A stretch of DNA of 64,000 nt from JBFMFH01 sp040752275 (GTDB lineage Bacteria > Acidobacteriota > Vicinamibacteria > Vicinamibacterales > JAKQTR01), in contig JBFMFH010000111.1 of NCBI GenBank assembly GCA_040752275.1, positions 108,832 to 172,831 of the forward strand, in the 5' to 3' direction. This document shows positions 34,131 to 43,402 of the stretch, in pieces. Positions within the stretch are counted from its first letter, which is position 1, and every line of letters begins with the position of its first letter. Made by a program: the position numbers and the translations under genes. The notes under the pieces were generated by a model. That model was not told the DNA's origin, ran no database searches, and was given only the letters and a program-made list of their open reading frames with translations.

Positions 34131-35114
34131 CTACGCTTCCGTTCGAGTCCGCGCCAGGCTACTCTCAGGCCAGACGGGCAGCGTCTTCGCGAGCAGCGAA
34201 CGCGGGTTGTGGACGAACAGGTCCACCCCGCAGCGCCCGAGGAACTCATGCCACTGCCCCATCAGGTCCACGATGCCCTGTTGTGCCGTGCTGTGGGGTT
34301 CGTCACGCCGCGCGTCACTCGCCTGCGCCGGTTCAAGCCAGAAGTACCTCCTGTCGTAGAGGTCGATGCCCACCAGCACGATTCGCGTCCACCCCAGGAG
34401 GAACCCGATGTTCACGCACTCATTCAGTGTGCCGAAGGCGTGGGTCAACCCTCGCGCCAGACTGGTGCTGGGCTGGCGGGGGCCGATGAGAGTCCGCCAC
34501 AGGAAGACCCGGTTCCGTTCAGGAAGCAGTCCGTAGCCGATCGCCTGATTGCCGTTGATGGCGCGCCATCCCGTCTGGACGAGGAACACGGCGTCGAGGA
34601 AGAGCGGGTTGCTACGGAGGATTGCGAAGTACTCCTCCAGTTGCACGCGCGTGCTGCGGCGGTCACCCCGTGCGGGTGCAAGTTCGCGAATCAGATGGTA
34701 GTCGCACCGGAGGAAGCGCTGCCTCACGAACCATGTGAACCCCAGCGTGTCATGCCGCTCGAATTCCCGCCACTCGTCTTCGTGGATGGCGTTCAGCGAC
34801 GCGCCCGATCCGAAGATGAAGAGGGTCTTGCTCTTCCGGCTCTCCAGCAGTTGGGCCTCATCGATGATCCTGTAGCGTCGCACGCGACGCCTGAAGCGGA
34901 TCCAGGCATTGAGGCGGGTGAACAACAGACGGGGCTGGCGGCCGGCCGCTCTGATGCGCTGCCGCGCAAACCGCCAGACCAGATCCCTGTCGGTCGCCTT
35001 GCGAAGCAGCGCCCCGCCACTTTCTCTGACTCCCAGGGCCGGTGTCTCTGTCGATGGGTTTCCTTCGGACTCGATTCCTCCAACGGGTGGGCGGCTCTCC
35101 TGGACTCGGCTCAT
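34131..35114 (-). CDS. Putative nonulosonate transferase, GT42 (Cst-II)-like
   Basis: The protein has 327 residues and an ATG start in an ATGA overlap with the B12 radical SAM gene. After about 90 basic residues comes LFIFGSGASLNAI (102-108), which resembles the CMP-binding GNGPSL start of Campylobacter Cst-II. Later GTLNECVNIGFLLGW, VLVGIDLYD (D251), His274 in DEPHSTAQQ and VDLFVHNPRSLLA match the order of the conserved parts of that enzyme, including the catalytic histidine and the CPNSLLA segment. The identity is low, and DUF115/Maf-type proteins share parts of this pattern. Position directly before neuB supports a sialyltransferase-like role on the glycan. Confidence 0.6.
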   Translation of the reverse strand: MSRVQESRPPVGGIESEGNPSTETPALGVRESGGALLRKATDRDLVWRFARQRIRAAGRQPRLLFTRLNAWIRFRRRVRRYRIIDEAQLLESRKSKTLFIFGSGASLNAIHEDEWREFERHDTLGFTWFVRQRFLRCDYHLIRELAPARGDRRSTRVQLEEYFAILRSNPLFLDAVFLVQTGWRAINGNQAIGYGLLPERNRVFLWRTLIGPRQPSTSLARGLTHAFGTLNECVNIGFLLGWTRIVLVGIDLYDRRYFWLEPAQASDARRDEPHSTAQQGIVDLMGQWHEFLGRCGVDLFVHNPRSLLAKTLPVWPESSLARTRTEA

Positions 35115-37204
35115 CGGCAGTGAATCGGACTGCCCCCAGAGACGGCCTCCCGCACGGCCGGCCGCACCTCGACGACCCGGGCATCTCGAACGAGCGCCTT
35201 GTTGGAGTACTGCAGAGCCAGCTGTACGGCGAGATCCAGGCTGTCGCTCGCCCCATACTGCGCAACGCTCTTCTGCAGGAGGTCCAGGTGTTTCGGCTCC
35301 AGGCGCAGCTCTACGTGGATCTTCTCCGTGGGAGGTCCGCCCGGCACGTCGAGAAAACCGGCCAGTTCGGCCGCGGCGATCGGAGACAGTCCGACCACCG
35401 GGCGGTCGTCCTGGAAAGGAGCGCTGGCAATGCGATTCAGGGAGAAGACTGTCACCTCGTCGACGATACTTCTGGACACCCGCGGCAGTTGCGACGCGAT
35501 CGTCTCCGACATCCAGCCGAAGAAGTCCCGCTTGAGCATCGGGTCGAGCACCAGGCGTGCGGCGTACGCGTAGTTCAGCTTCGGGAAGCCGTCCTTCAGG
35601 ATCCCGGCGAACACGTCGTCCTGGAAATAGTGGGCGTCCGCCGCCGCTTCGTTCTCGAACCACTCTCCCCGAGCTTGCTCGAGGTATCTGTCGAAGTAGG
35701 TCGCGAGATGCGGGAACCGCGCGGGTGGCGGCTGCGAGATGGCCGCCAGCATGTCGATGGCGTCGAAGCCGTGTCTGTCTGCGAAGCCGGCGAGGGGACG
35801 CCCCATCTCCAGATTCAACACGATGAACACGTGAGCGTGGAACAGACGCAGGCCCAGCAGGTCCGACTCCGTCATGCACAGGGTCTCGCGGACGCAGTGC
35901 TCGTAGTCGATCACCCGCCTGCCGGCGTACTCGCCGAAGGCATTGGGGATGATGCGCACCTTGCTCTTGAGGCCGTACATCTCGCGCTGGTAGTCCTCTT
36001 CCATCTCGGTGCCCTTGAGCAGCCGGATGTCCGACACCTGAATCCTGTCGAAGCCGCACGCATAGGCCTGCTTGATGCTGTCGATGTGCCGCTGGCGATC
36101 CTCGGTGGGCAGGCCGACGAGGAGGTCCGTGCTGATCCGCGACCCGTTCGCGTGCACTGTCTTCACGAGGTCCTGAGCCGTTTCGAGCGGGACGTTCCGT
36201 CGCCCGATCTTTTCGGACACGTCGATGTTGAAGGTCTGCTGCGCGAAGTTGGGCAGTGAAAGGTCACCGAGAATCCTGTAGATCTCGATGTTGCGCTTCA
36301 CCATGTTCTTGGAGGAGTCCAGACCGATGCCGATCACGTTCCGGTGCTGATCGGCGAGGCGGCGGATCTCTTCCGCGATGACCAGATCGCGTTCGAGGAT
36401 GCCCATGTTGGCGTCCCCGACGAACAGGTAGAACGGCTGCGTGGACTTCCGGAAGATGTACCGCAACTCCTCGAACACCACGTCCAGGGGGTACTGGCGG
36501 ATGCTCTTTGCGCCGGTCGCGGCCGTGCCCCAGGCGGTGCAGAAGGTGCACGTATATGGGCAACCTCGGGTCGTCTCCAGAATCGGCGCCAGCGGGAAGG
36601 ACCTCACATCGAGAAACTGATCCATGTACCCGCCGAGCCACGCCGATGGATGCGGGATCGGCGACATGCTGGCAGTGGGGCAGTCCGCGCCGATCACGAC
36701 GGTTGCGGCCGCGGAGAGGTAGGCCACCTGAGGCAGGGCCGCCCCGCTCCGCTTGAGGGCCGTGCGGAATCCGCCCTGCGTCCCCAGGAGAAACTGCACC
36801 AGCCCGCTGAACGCCTCTTCCCCTTCGTTGAGCACGTAGGCATCGACGTCGGTACGCGATACGAGCAGGCTCTCCGCACCCGCGGAGCCCCGCCTGATGT
36901 TCGGTCCGCCCATGACCACGAAGATGTCCGGATTGGCGGCCCTGGCGATCTGGATCACGGCCCTGTTTAGATTGACGTTCCAGTCGTAGTTCGACAGCGC
37001 GAGAACGTCCGGCCGCTCCTCGAGCGCCTCGATCAGTGCGTCCGGGAACTTGAAGAGCGCCGTCTCGACCGCGCTGCCACACGACTTCGCCAGCGTCGCG
37101 GCCAGACACCCGACATTGAGGGGAGCGCAGTACGTGTACACACGCTGGTTGTGAATGAGATCCGCAACGAAGATCTTCGCCTTCCGCACCGGGGCTGGTT
37201 TCAT
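35111..37204 (-). CDS. B12-binding-domain radical SAM protein
   Basis: The protein has 697 residues. Residues about 10-160 resemble a cobalamin-binding Rossmann domain (DVLALSNYDWNVN and FVVMGGPNIRRG) without an obvious DxHxxG, and the radical SAM cluster ligands are C215, C219 and C222 in TRGCPYTCTFC. Residues about 240-430 continue the radical SAM barrel, with GLPTEDRQRHIDSIK. The last 260 residues are unknown to me. Such enzymes methylate unactivated carbon or rearrange carbon skeletons. It starts 28 bases after the deacetylase-like gene and is coupled to the GT42-like gene. Confidence 0.85.
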   Translation of the reverse strand: MKPAPVRKAKIFVADLIHNQRVYTYCAPLNVGCLAATLAKSCGSAVETALFKFPDALIEALEERPDVLALSNYDWNVNLNRAVIQIARAANPDIFVVMGGPNIRRGSAGAESLLVSRTDVDAYVLNEGEEAFSGLVQFLLGTQGGFRTALKRSGAALPQVAYLSAAATVVIGADCPTASMSPIPHPSAWLGGYMDQFLDVRSFPLAPILETTRGCPYTCTFCTAWGTAATGAKSIRQYPLDVVFEELRYIFRKSTQPFYLFVGDANMGILERDLVIAEEIRRLADQHRNVIGIGLDSSKNMVKRNIEIYRILGDLSLPNFAQQTFNIDVSEKIGRRNVPLETAQDLVKTVHANGSRISTDLLVGLPTEDRQRHIDSIKQAYACGFDRIQVSDIRLLKGTEMEEDYQREMYGLKSKVRIIPNAFGEYAGRRVIDYEHCVRETLCMTESDLLGLRLFHAHVFIVLNLEMGRPLAGFADRHGFDAIDMLAAISQPPPARFPHLATYFDRYLEQARGEWFENEAAADAHYFQDDVFAGILKDGFPKLNYAYAARLVLDPMLKRDFFGWMSETIASQLPRVSRSIVDEVTVFSLNRIASAPFQDDRPVVGLSPIAAAELAGFLDVPGGPPTEKIHVELRLEPKHLDLLQKSVAQYGASDSLDLAVQLALQYSNKALVRDARVVEVRPAVREAVSGGSPIHCR

Positions 37205-37231
37205 GCCGAGGGCTCCGCTCTGGACGGCGAT

Positions 37232-38587
37232 TCAGTTCAGGAAGGCGGATTCCTGGCGGCCCGTTTCCGGGTCGATCAGCGTCACCGTCGTCCGTCCCGC
37301 GGGCGTGTTCGTGGCGAGTCCGATTCGGATCACGTCACCCAGCGGGACGGTCTGGCGGTCGAACGTATAGTGCCAATGCCAGGGATCCAGCCCGAAGTCG
37401 AGGTTATCGTACCACACAGGCCCGTCGCGGAGCGCATAACAGAGCCAGGGCTGGGGGCCGAATGGCGGGCCGTCGAGGCGAATGTCGAGCCGGTGCGTGT
37501 TCGTCCCCTTGTTCGTCAGTTCAACCTGGAAGCGTGCATGCGTGCCGCCATTCAGGCCCAGCGCCTCGCGCATGGCGTCGGCGGCATCGGCGTAGACCCA
37601 GGGGACGTCGCCGAACCGGCCGGCCGCGTCCCCGAGCATGTCCAGCATCTCGCGCACGTCCGACTCGACATCCCGGAAGTCGTGATCCGAGAAGGCCATG
37701 ACCACGCTCTCCGAGCGGGCACGTGTAAACGCGTCATCAACGTCGCTCTGCGTGATGCGATTGAACCGGCCGCCGAGATTCAGGCAGCGCGCAATGGCCC
37801 GCCGGCAGCGTCCAGGCACCTGGTAGTCATCGTGGTCCGGGTGGTAGACGACCCACTCGGCGGGCGCGCGACGCCAGTCGCCGAACCGCCCTCCGGCGGC
37901 ATCGGGTTGGTCGACATGGCGGCCTGCGTTGTTGTTGGCGATGTCAAAGGGTATCCATTGCTCCAGGAACCAGTGGGAATCCGGCCGTTCCGCGTGGAAG
38001 CCGGGTCGGTTGACACACGGGAACCAGCGCCGCTCCAGCACCCTCCGTGAAATCACCTCGAACAACTCAGGGCCGTTGAAGTAGGTCGTCGCACTCGCAT
38101 GGGCCTCGCGCGTTCTGGGTACCGGGTGGAAGTGCCAGTGGATGCGGTCGGCCGGCGACGCTCCGTATCGCTGGAGGTAGTGGTCGAAGACGGCATGAAC
38201 GCCGAGTACGCGTCGTCGGGGGTTCTTGCCCGGATCGAAACCGACGTGTGCGAGGCAATGCCAGTTGACGATCCACCCCTTCCCCGTGACGTCGGGCAGG
38301 GCCATTCTGAGCGCCGGACGATCGAGGCGATCGAGCATGGCATCGATCGTCTCCCAGGTGCCGTACGACTCGAGAAGGCGAGGTGCCACCGTCTCGGCCA
38401 CGGCGCGCTCGAGTTCGGGCGATCCGAGCCGCATGCTTCCCTGCTGGAGTCGGGTGAGCAGGTCGTGGCTGGGCTCGACATCGAGGCCGTAGATTTCCTT
38501 CAGGCGCTCGAATGTGGCTTCGGTCGACTCGAACAGCGGACCTTCAGCGTCGACACAGTGCACGACGTACAGCCGCGGACGCGTCAT
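37232..38587 (-). CDS. NodB/polysaccharide-deacetylase-like protein
   Basis: The protein has 451 residues. It starts RLYVVHCVDAEGPLFES, in place of the TFDD strand of NodB enzymes, and has a histidine-rich HWHFHPV and NRPGFHAERPDSHWFLEQ further on, which could supply the metal site. The last 110 residues look like a beta-rich accessory domain. I place it in the wider polysaccharide-deacetylase fold with moderate trust; hydrolysis of an N-acyl group is the usual family activity. ATGA overlap with the lysine-aminomutase-like gene and 28 bases from the B12 radical SAM gene. Confidence 0.6.
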   Translation of the reverse strand: MTRPRLYVVHCVDAEGPLFESTEATFERLKEIYGLDVEPSHDLLTRLQQGSMRLGSPELERAVAETVAPRLLESYGTWETIDAMLDRLDRPALRMALPDVTGKGWIVNWHCLAHVGFDPGKNPRRRVLGVHAVFDHYLQRYGASPADRIHWHFHPVPRTREAHASATTYFNGPELFEVISRRVLERRWFPCVNRPGFHAERPDSHWFLEQWIPFDIANNNAGRHVDQPDAAGGRFGDWRRAPAEWVVYHPDHDDYQVPGRCRRAIARCLNLGGRFNRITQSDVDDAFTRARSESVVMAFSDHDFRDVESDVREMLDMLGDAAGRFGDVPWVYADAADAMREALGLNGGTHARFQVELTNKGTNTHRLDIRLDGPPFGPQPWLCYALRDGPVWYDNLDFGLDPWHWHYTFDRQTVPLGDVIRIGLATNTPAGRTTVTLIDPETGRQESAFLN

Positions 38588-39756
38588 GGCCCTGACTGTC
38601 CTGAAGGGGCGTTGACATCCGTGACTTCGACGTCGCCGCCCTCCGGCTCGTCTTCGCCGTCGTCTCTTCCGTCGAGGTACCAGGTCCTCATGTACCCTTC
38701 ATCGTCGACGGCGACGTCGGGCGGGACCTGCCACGCCGGGTTCCATCGCAGGCGGTCCTCGAGTCTGAACGCCGACTGAAGAAGCAGTGCATTGTCGATC
38801 TCCCGGCGTTCGAGGACGACGCCGTGGTAGATGACGATCTTCCCGACGTCGCTCAGCACGGCGTAGCGAGGCTTCGCGCGTCCCGAGAACTCGCCGCAGC
38901 TTCCGAGCGCCGCCGCCAGTCTGGCGCCTCTTGCCAGAGACGTTCGATGATGGCTCATGCCACGCAGCGGGATGGCGTGGAAGAGATAGTGTGCTTCGAT
39001 ATCGTGCCTTCGGAGCAGGCTGTACAGTTCCGTCAAGGTCTGGAGATCGTCGTTGACGCCCTTGAGCAGCGGGTGCTGGTTGTAGAGGCGGATCCCGACA
39101 TCGCGAAGCCGCCGCAGGGACTCGACCGATTCGGGCCAGAACTCGACGGGGTGGTTCACGTTCACGCCGATCTCGAACCGGAACTCCTTGTATCGCCGGA
39201 AGGTCGCGAGCAGGTCGTCGCTGATGCGCTCGGGCGCCTGGAACGGGACTCTCGTGCCCACACGGACGGTCTGGATGTTCGGGGCGTTCCGAGCCAGCTC
39301 GCTCAGGGTGAAGGCCAGGATCGGCAGGGACATCAGGGGATCCCCGCCGGTAATGAGCACCTCGTCGAGATCGTCCCGTACCGCCGGCGACCCCATGTAT
39401 CGGGTGGCGTGGCGGATCTGGGCCTCGGTCAGCGTCTGGACCGGGTACTGTCCGCGCAGGCACCACCGGCAGTGGGCCGCGCAGACCGTGGTTGGCTCGA
39501 CGAGGATCGTCCGACGGTACAGCCGTTCCACACCAACGACCGGCGCGCGTTCGAACGAGATCTGGACTTCCGCCTCGTAGTGGCGGCGCCGCTCCTCCTC
39601 ACGGATGATCGTCTCCTGCTCGGACTTGACGTATTGCAGCGTCAAGGCTCTGGACTGCCCGCTGGAGACACCGAACGTCGACCGGGCCTCCTCCATCTTT
39701 CGCAGAAGGAACGGAGAGATCAGCTCGCGAAACTCGCCGGTGCGTGTGCCGGCCAT
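38584..39756 (-). CDS. Lysine 2,3-aminomutase-like radical SAM enzyme (KamA/EpmB type)
   Basis: The protein has 390 residues from the ATG at 39756, which has a clear ribosome binding site. The cluster cysteines are C92, C96 and C99 (VCAAHCRWCLRGQ), followed by LITGGDPL and NQHPLLKGVND, all typical of the KamA/EpmB family. The PLP lysine would be K306 in LSDVGKIVIY, where KamA has a glycine-rich GGGGKI. The family moves an amino group from C2 to C3 of an amino acid. The altered glycine loop and RGQYP after the cysteines suggest a different substrate. It is followed by an acidic C-terminal tail. Confidence 0.85.
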   Translation of the reverse strand: MAGTRTGEFRELISPFLLRKMEEARSTFGVSSGQSRALTLQYVKSEQETIIREEERRRHYEAEVQISFERAPVVGVERLYRRTILVEPTTVCAAHCRWCLRGQYPVQTLTEAQIRHATRYMGSPAVRDDLDEVLITGGDPLMSLPILAFTLSELARNAPNIQTVRVGTRVPFQAPERISDDLLATFRRYKEFRFEIGVNVNHPVEFWPESVESLRRLRDVGIRLYNQHPLLKGVNDDLQTLTELYSLLRRHDIEAHYLFHAIPLRGMSHHRTSLARGARLAAALGSCGEFSGRAKPRYAVLSDVGKIVIYHGVVLERREIDNALLLQSAFRLEDRLRWNPAWQVPPDVAVDDEGYMRTWYLDGRDDGEDEPEGGDVEVTDVNAPSGQSGP

Positions 39757-39763
39757 CACCCGT

Positions 39764-39769
39764 CTCCTT
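39764..39769 (-). promoter_or_regulatory. Strong ribosome binding site for the aminomutase-like gene
   Basis: On the minus strand these bases read AAGGAG, seven bases before the ATG at 39756. Few starts in this window have so clear a site. It fixes the ATG at 39756 over a GTG at 39810 and suggests that this gene begins a newly initiated translational unit rather than depending on the gene before it. Confidence 0.7.
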
Positions 39770-39825
39770 GCCGGGTCCCGCAATCTTCGGGAGACCCGAG
39801 CCTCCCCCACCCGCTGATTGCGCTG

Positions 39826-41121
39826 TCAGATCTCACTGATGCTGCCCACGAGAATCCGCTTCTTGATGGCATCCTGCGGAAGTCTCCCTGGCGGCAGCCA
39901 GTCGATGGCGATCTTGATCTGGAAGGTCGAGGCCACGTGCTGGGCGATACGGGCCGCCAGCGCCTCGCGGCCCGCGCCCTCCGGATTACCGGTCTCCAAC
40001 AGGACGTGCAGCGCCTCGATCTCTCCTGGCGTGGGACGCACGACACGAAACGCCCGGGTGACCTCGGGCTCGAAGCGCCCAAGCACCGAGGCAAGGGACT
40101 GGGGGAAGAAATTGACGCCCTTGATGACGAGCATCTCGTCCGAGCGGCCCTTGATCTCGAAGCGCATCCGCACCAGGCCGTCTTCTCCGATGTCGCTCCA
40201 GAGAATCCGGGCGAGGTCGTTGGTCCGGTACCGGAAGAGGGGCTGCCCCTCACGACGCAGGCTGCTGAAGACGAGTTCCCCTTCGGCACCGGTTTCGACC
40301 GGAATCGAGTTGCCCGCCTGGTCCGTCAACTCGACGTACAGAACGCCGTGCGCGTGATACACGAGACCCTCGCGTCTTGGACCCTCGCCGGCGATAATGC
40401 TCAATACCTCGGACATTCCGTAGTTCGCATCGACAGCGGTCATGCGGAACGTCGTCTCGATTTCATCGCGGATCCCGGCAACCTGCAGCAGTCCCTCGCC
40501 CCCGAAGTACCCACGGCGGAGGCCGAGGTCGGCCGGTTCGATGCCGAGCTCAGGCCGGCAGCGATCTCTCAGGACGAACATGTAGCTGGGCGTCGACGAG
40601 ATGGCGTTGACCCTCAACGCCTGTATGGTCCGCAGCAGCATCCCCGTGCTGCCGACGCCGAAGGGAACGGCCGTGGCCCCCAGCATCTCGAGCGGCAGGT
40701 AGTCGCTGACCCCCCCCGACCACATGTTGAAGCTCAGACAGTGGACGATGCGGTCCCCGGGTCCGACGCCGGCCAGGCGAAAGGCCCGCTGAGATGCCAG
40801 GTACGTGTCTGCCACATCCCGATCCGTGAGCGCGATGAACAACGGCATCGCCGTCGTCCCCGAGGTCTTGTGGACGCGCCGGATGTCGTTCGGGGACACA
40901 GCGAGCAGCCGCCCGAATGGCGGATTCTCCGCCTGGTCGGCCAGCAGCTCGCTCTTCGACAGCAGCGGCAAGCCGGAGAACGGGAATCCCGGCTTCAGGT
41001 CGCGAGGCATCACTCCCAGACCGGAGAGCCGGCTCCTCCAGAACGGGCTCTGACGGTATGCCCGTTCCATAGCCGCTAACAGCAGGGACTCTTCCTCGGG
41101 TTTGGTCAGGTTCAGGCTCAC
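39826..41121 (-). CDS. PaaK-like adenylate-forming enzyme
   Basis: The protein has 431 residues. HKTSGTTAMPL (TSGTT at 86-90) is the ATP-binding P-loop-like motif of phenylacetate-CoA ligases; ANYGMSEVLS, RYRTNDLARI and RSDEMLVIKGVNFFP are the next motifs of that group. These enzymes activate a carboxylic acid as its adenylate and pass it to CoA or to an amine. The start is a GTG in a GTGA overlap with the GNAT-like gene, so the acyl product may be handed to that protein. Substrate unknown; an amino acid formed by the aminomutase-like enzyme is one option. Confidence 0.85.
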   Translation of the reverse strand: MSLNLTKPEEESLLLAAMERAYRQSPFWRSRLSGLGVMPRDLKPGFPFSGLPLLSKSELLADQAENPPFGRLLAVSPNDIRRVHKTSGTTAMPLFIALTDRDVADTYLASQRAFRLAGVGPGDRIVHCLSFNMWSGGVSDYLPLEMLGATAVPFGVGSTGMLLRTIQALRVNAISSTPSYMFVLRDRCRPELGIEPADLGLRRGYFGGEGLLQVAGIRDEIETTFRMTAVDANYGMSEVLSIIAGEGPRREGLVYHAHGVLYVELTDQAGNSIPVETGAEGELVFSSLRREGQPLFRYRTNDLARILWSDIGEDGLVRMRFEIKGRSDEMLVIKGVNFFPQSLASVLGRFEPEVTRAFRVVRPTPGEIEALHVLLETGNPEGAGREALAARIAQHVASTFQIKIAIDWLPPGRLPQDAIKKRILVGSISEI

Positions 41122-42314
41122 GGGCAGGTGTCCTCGTGGAGTGCGTGCGCATGATCTGGTCGCGGGCCTGTCGCTTCCTCGCGCAGGATGTCCTGGTTCG
41201 CGTCGGCTTTGGTGGCGTGGAACATCCTGAGGTCGCATCCTCCTGGTGCCCGCCCACCTTCCGCGATGACCAGATTGATGCTGCGGCCCTCGCCGATGGC
41301 TGGTGGCTGGAACATGTACGGCAGGTCGGGCGTGGCCAGGATGCCGGCGTTCAGTTCGGCGGCGGCGATGTCCAGGCGTGCCGCGGCCGCTTCGTCCGTA
41401 GAGAAGTAGTCGAGCAGAAAGCACTGGCGGTCACGCGCGTAAGCCAGGGCCGCTCCGAAAAGCGACGACTCGCGCCCTGGCGGCGTGATGAAGTCGACCA
41501 TCCTGCAGGCGGTCGCCGTCATGTTGGTGACCCGTTCCAGCCTGACGATGGCAACGCCTGACGAGGCGTGGGGGTCCGCAGCGATGAGTCGATACTGGAT
41601 GGCCGGGTGACGGTCGTACCGCCAACGCAGCCACGCCCTCGATCGGCTCGTGCCAAGGGGCGTCGCCGAGTCGCGGGCCTCCAACGCGACGTCGGGGATG
41701 TCGTCCACCGAATCGAGCACGCACCAGGACACATCCGGTACCCGGCTCGGCGCAGGGATGCTCATGGACTCTGGGGCGTCTGGAATCCGGCCGAGCACCG
41801 TCTCGAGGACGTCACGGTCGAGCACGGCCACGCGCCTGGGGATTTCGGGGACGACGGTCAGGCCCAGTCGTCTGAAGGCGGCCTCGGCCAGGGCGTTGCA
41901 GCCGTAGCCGACGTACAGATCGACGTCGGCGAGCAGGTGGCGAGCCAGTCTGCGGCCGACTCCAGGCATGCCCAGCGCGTTGATCCACTCGATGTCCCAC
42001 ACCCCGACCGTCCCGCCCCACGGCGTGCGCGCGTCGAAGGGCACGAAGGCGTGGAGCGCCCGGAGCGTGCCTGCCGTGTCTTTGACACCGTTCGCCGGGA
42101 ACCACCCATCCTCCGCGCGGGGGCGATACCACTCGCACGGAGTGTCCAGGTAGAGCCACCGGACGTACCGCTCTTCTGCCCCGTAATACCGGTCACCGTA
42201 GTGCGCGCGCAGGAATCGGATGATGTCTCCCAGGTCGGCGTGGGTGAGCCGCTGCGCGGTCCGTGCTTCTGACGTCGGGTCCGCAGAACCGGCGCAAGGA
42301 TCGAGATCCCTCAC
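41118..42314 (-). CDS. GNAT-fold acyltransferase-like protein
   Basis: The protein has 398 residues with a GTG start. It begins LTHADLGDIIRFLRAHYGDRYYGAEERYVRWLY, split here at family level as an N-terminal GNAT-like domain, followed by a second domain from about residue 215 with SRAWLRWRYDRHP. Two-part proteins of this kind occur beside acyl-activating enzymes in O-antigen clusters. It is coupled on both sides by GTGA overlaps, to a CgeB-like transferase gene before and to the PaaK-like gene after. Acyl transfer to a sugar amine is the inferred role; no catalytic residue can be named. Confidence 0.5.
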   Translation of the reverse strand: MRDLDPCAGSADPTSEARTAQRLTHADLGDIIRFLRAHYGDRYYGAEERYVRWLYLDTPCEWYRPRAEDGWFPANGVKDTAGTLRALHAFVPFDARTPWGGTVGVWDIEWINALGMPGVGRRLARHLLADVDLYVGYGCNALAEAAFRRLGLTVVPEIPRRVAVLDRDVLETVLGRIPDAPESMSIPAPSRVPDVSWCVLDSVDDIPDVALEARDSATPLGTSRSRAWLRWRYDRHPAIQYRLIAADPHASSGVAIVRLERVTNMTATACRMVDFITPPGRESSLFGAALAYARDRQCFLLDYFSTDEAAAARLDIAAAELNAGILATPDLPYMFQPPAIGEGRSINLVIAEGGRAPGGCDLRMFHATKADANQDILREEATGPRPDHAHALHEDTCP

Positions 42315-43402
42315 AGTTGCGCCCTCAGGTGTGTGGTGAACTGGTCCAACAGTTTCGGGTAGGTGAATTTCGCACGCGCAAGATCGAATGCGTTCTTCAC
42401 CACTCGCTCCCGGAACGCATCGTCCTTGTACTTGCGCATGGCGTCGTCAATGTCGCTGAAGTCCTTGCTGAGGGGGATGTAGTGCTCATCGGGTTGGAAG
42501 TACCCGCCGTACCGGCCACGGAACAGCAATTGAACGGTGCGCGTCCCCGCCGCCTCGACGTTGCGGCCGCTCAGGATGCGCATGCCTGGACCGGCGATCC
42601 TGTCTGCGAAGAACCGTGACCGCACATCCTCGAACGACGCATCTGGGCGCTCACTCATGAAGCGGCTGACAGCGAGACGCGTGGCGTCGGTAAGTTCGAA
42701 GTAGTCTGCTCCAGCCTCGGTGCCGAGCTGGCCCCGGCAGCGATTGAGGAAGGCTGCCCACTCCGTTTCGCAGAACCGATCTTGGGTGTTGAGAGAAATG
42801 TCCACTGAGACCCCAAGCCGAGAGGCCTGGCTCAGGAAGTAGTCGGCGATCTCCCGCCGCTCCTGGTGGCCCAGGTACCACGGAGCATCCGCCGCGCGGT
42901 ACCCAAGGTCGACGCTTCTGTCGTGCGGAGCGATGACGGGCTCGAACACGGCTGGGTCCAGACCCGTGTTCGGCAGACCGATCACGGTACATCCGAGCCG
43001 CTCCTGGTAGAGGCTGTGCACCCGAGGATCCGAACTCTGCGAGACGAACAGCGAAACCCCGAGGTCCTCGCAGAAGCGCATCTTCTCGGGCATGAGCTTG
43101 TACTCGTTCCCGATGAAGAACACCTTCGGGCAGTCGAGCCGCTGAATGGCATCGAAGAGGGCGCCCTGAAGCAGTCTGGCATTCGAGAACACCGAGTGGA
43201 GGAGCACCAACACCGCGCCCCGCCACATTCTGACCCTGGCGTAACGCCTCAGCCGCGCTCGGCGCGTTCGATCGAGGAGGTTGACCCTCGTGCATTCGAA
43301 AACCTTGCTCCGCAGGAACTGCCGGGGCCACGCCTGCTGGTACGACAGCGTGGCGTTGCTGCTGCCCGCGGCGTAGACCAGGAGAGTCTTGATCGGCTTC
43401 AC
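42311..43402 (-). CDS. CgeB-like glycosyltransferase
   Basis: The protein has 363 residues with a GTG start. It has the features of the CgeB/Glyco_trans_1_2 group: FFIGNEYKLMPEKMRF, VIGLPNTGLDPAVFEP, DLGYRAADAPWYLG, then GPGMRILSGRNVEAAGTRTV and GGYFQPDEHYIPL. These are GT-B proteins of capsule and spore glycans. GTGA overlaps on both sides. Donor and acceptor are unknown. Confidence 0.72.
   Translation of the reverse strand: MKPIKTLLVYAAGSSNATLSYQQAWPRQFLRSKVFECTRVNLLDRTRRARLRRYARVRMWRGAVLVLLHSVFSNARLLQGALFDAIQRLDCPKVFFIGNEYKLMPEKMRFCEDLGVSLFVSQSSDPRVHSLYQERLGCTVIGLPNTGLDPAVFEPVIAPHDRSVDLGYRAADAPWYLGHQERREIADYFLSQASRLGVSVDISLNTQDRFCETEWAAFLNRCRGQLGTEAGADYFELTDATRLAVSRFMSERPDASFEDVRSRFFADRIAGPGMRILSGRNVEAAGTRTVQLLFRGRYGGYFQPDEHYIPLSKDFSDIDDAMRKYKDDAFRERVVKNAFDLARAKFTYPKLLDQFTTHLRAQL

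Noticed and set aside
38824..41079. Plus-strand open frame of 751 codons
   Set aside because: Antisense to the aminomutase-like and PaaK-like genes, both with intact motifs; no family pattern of its own.
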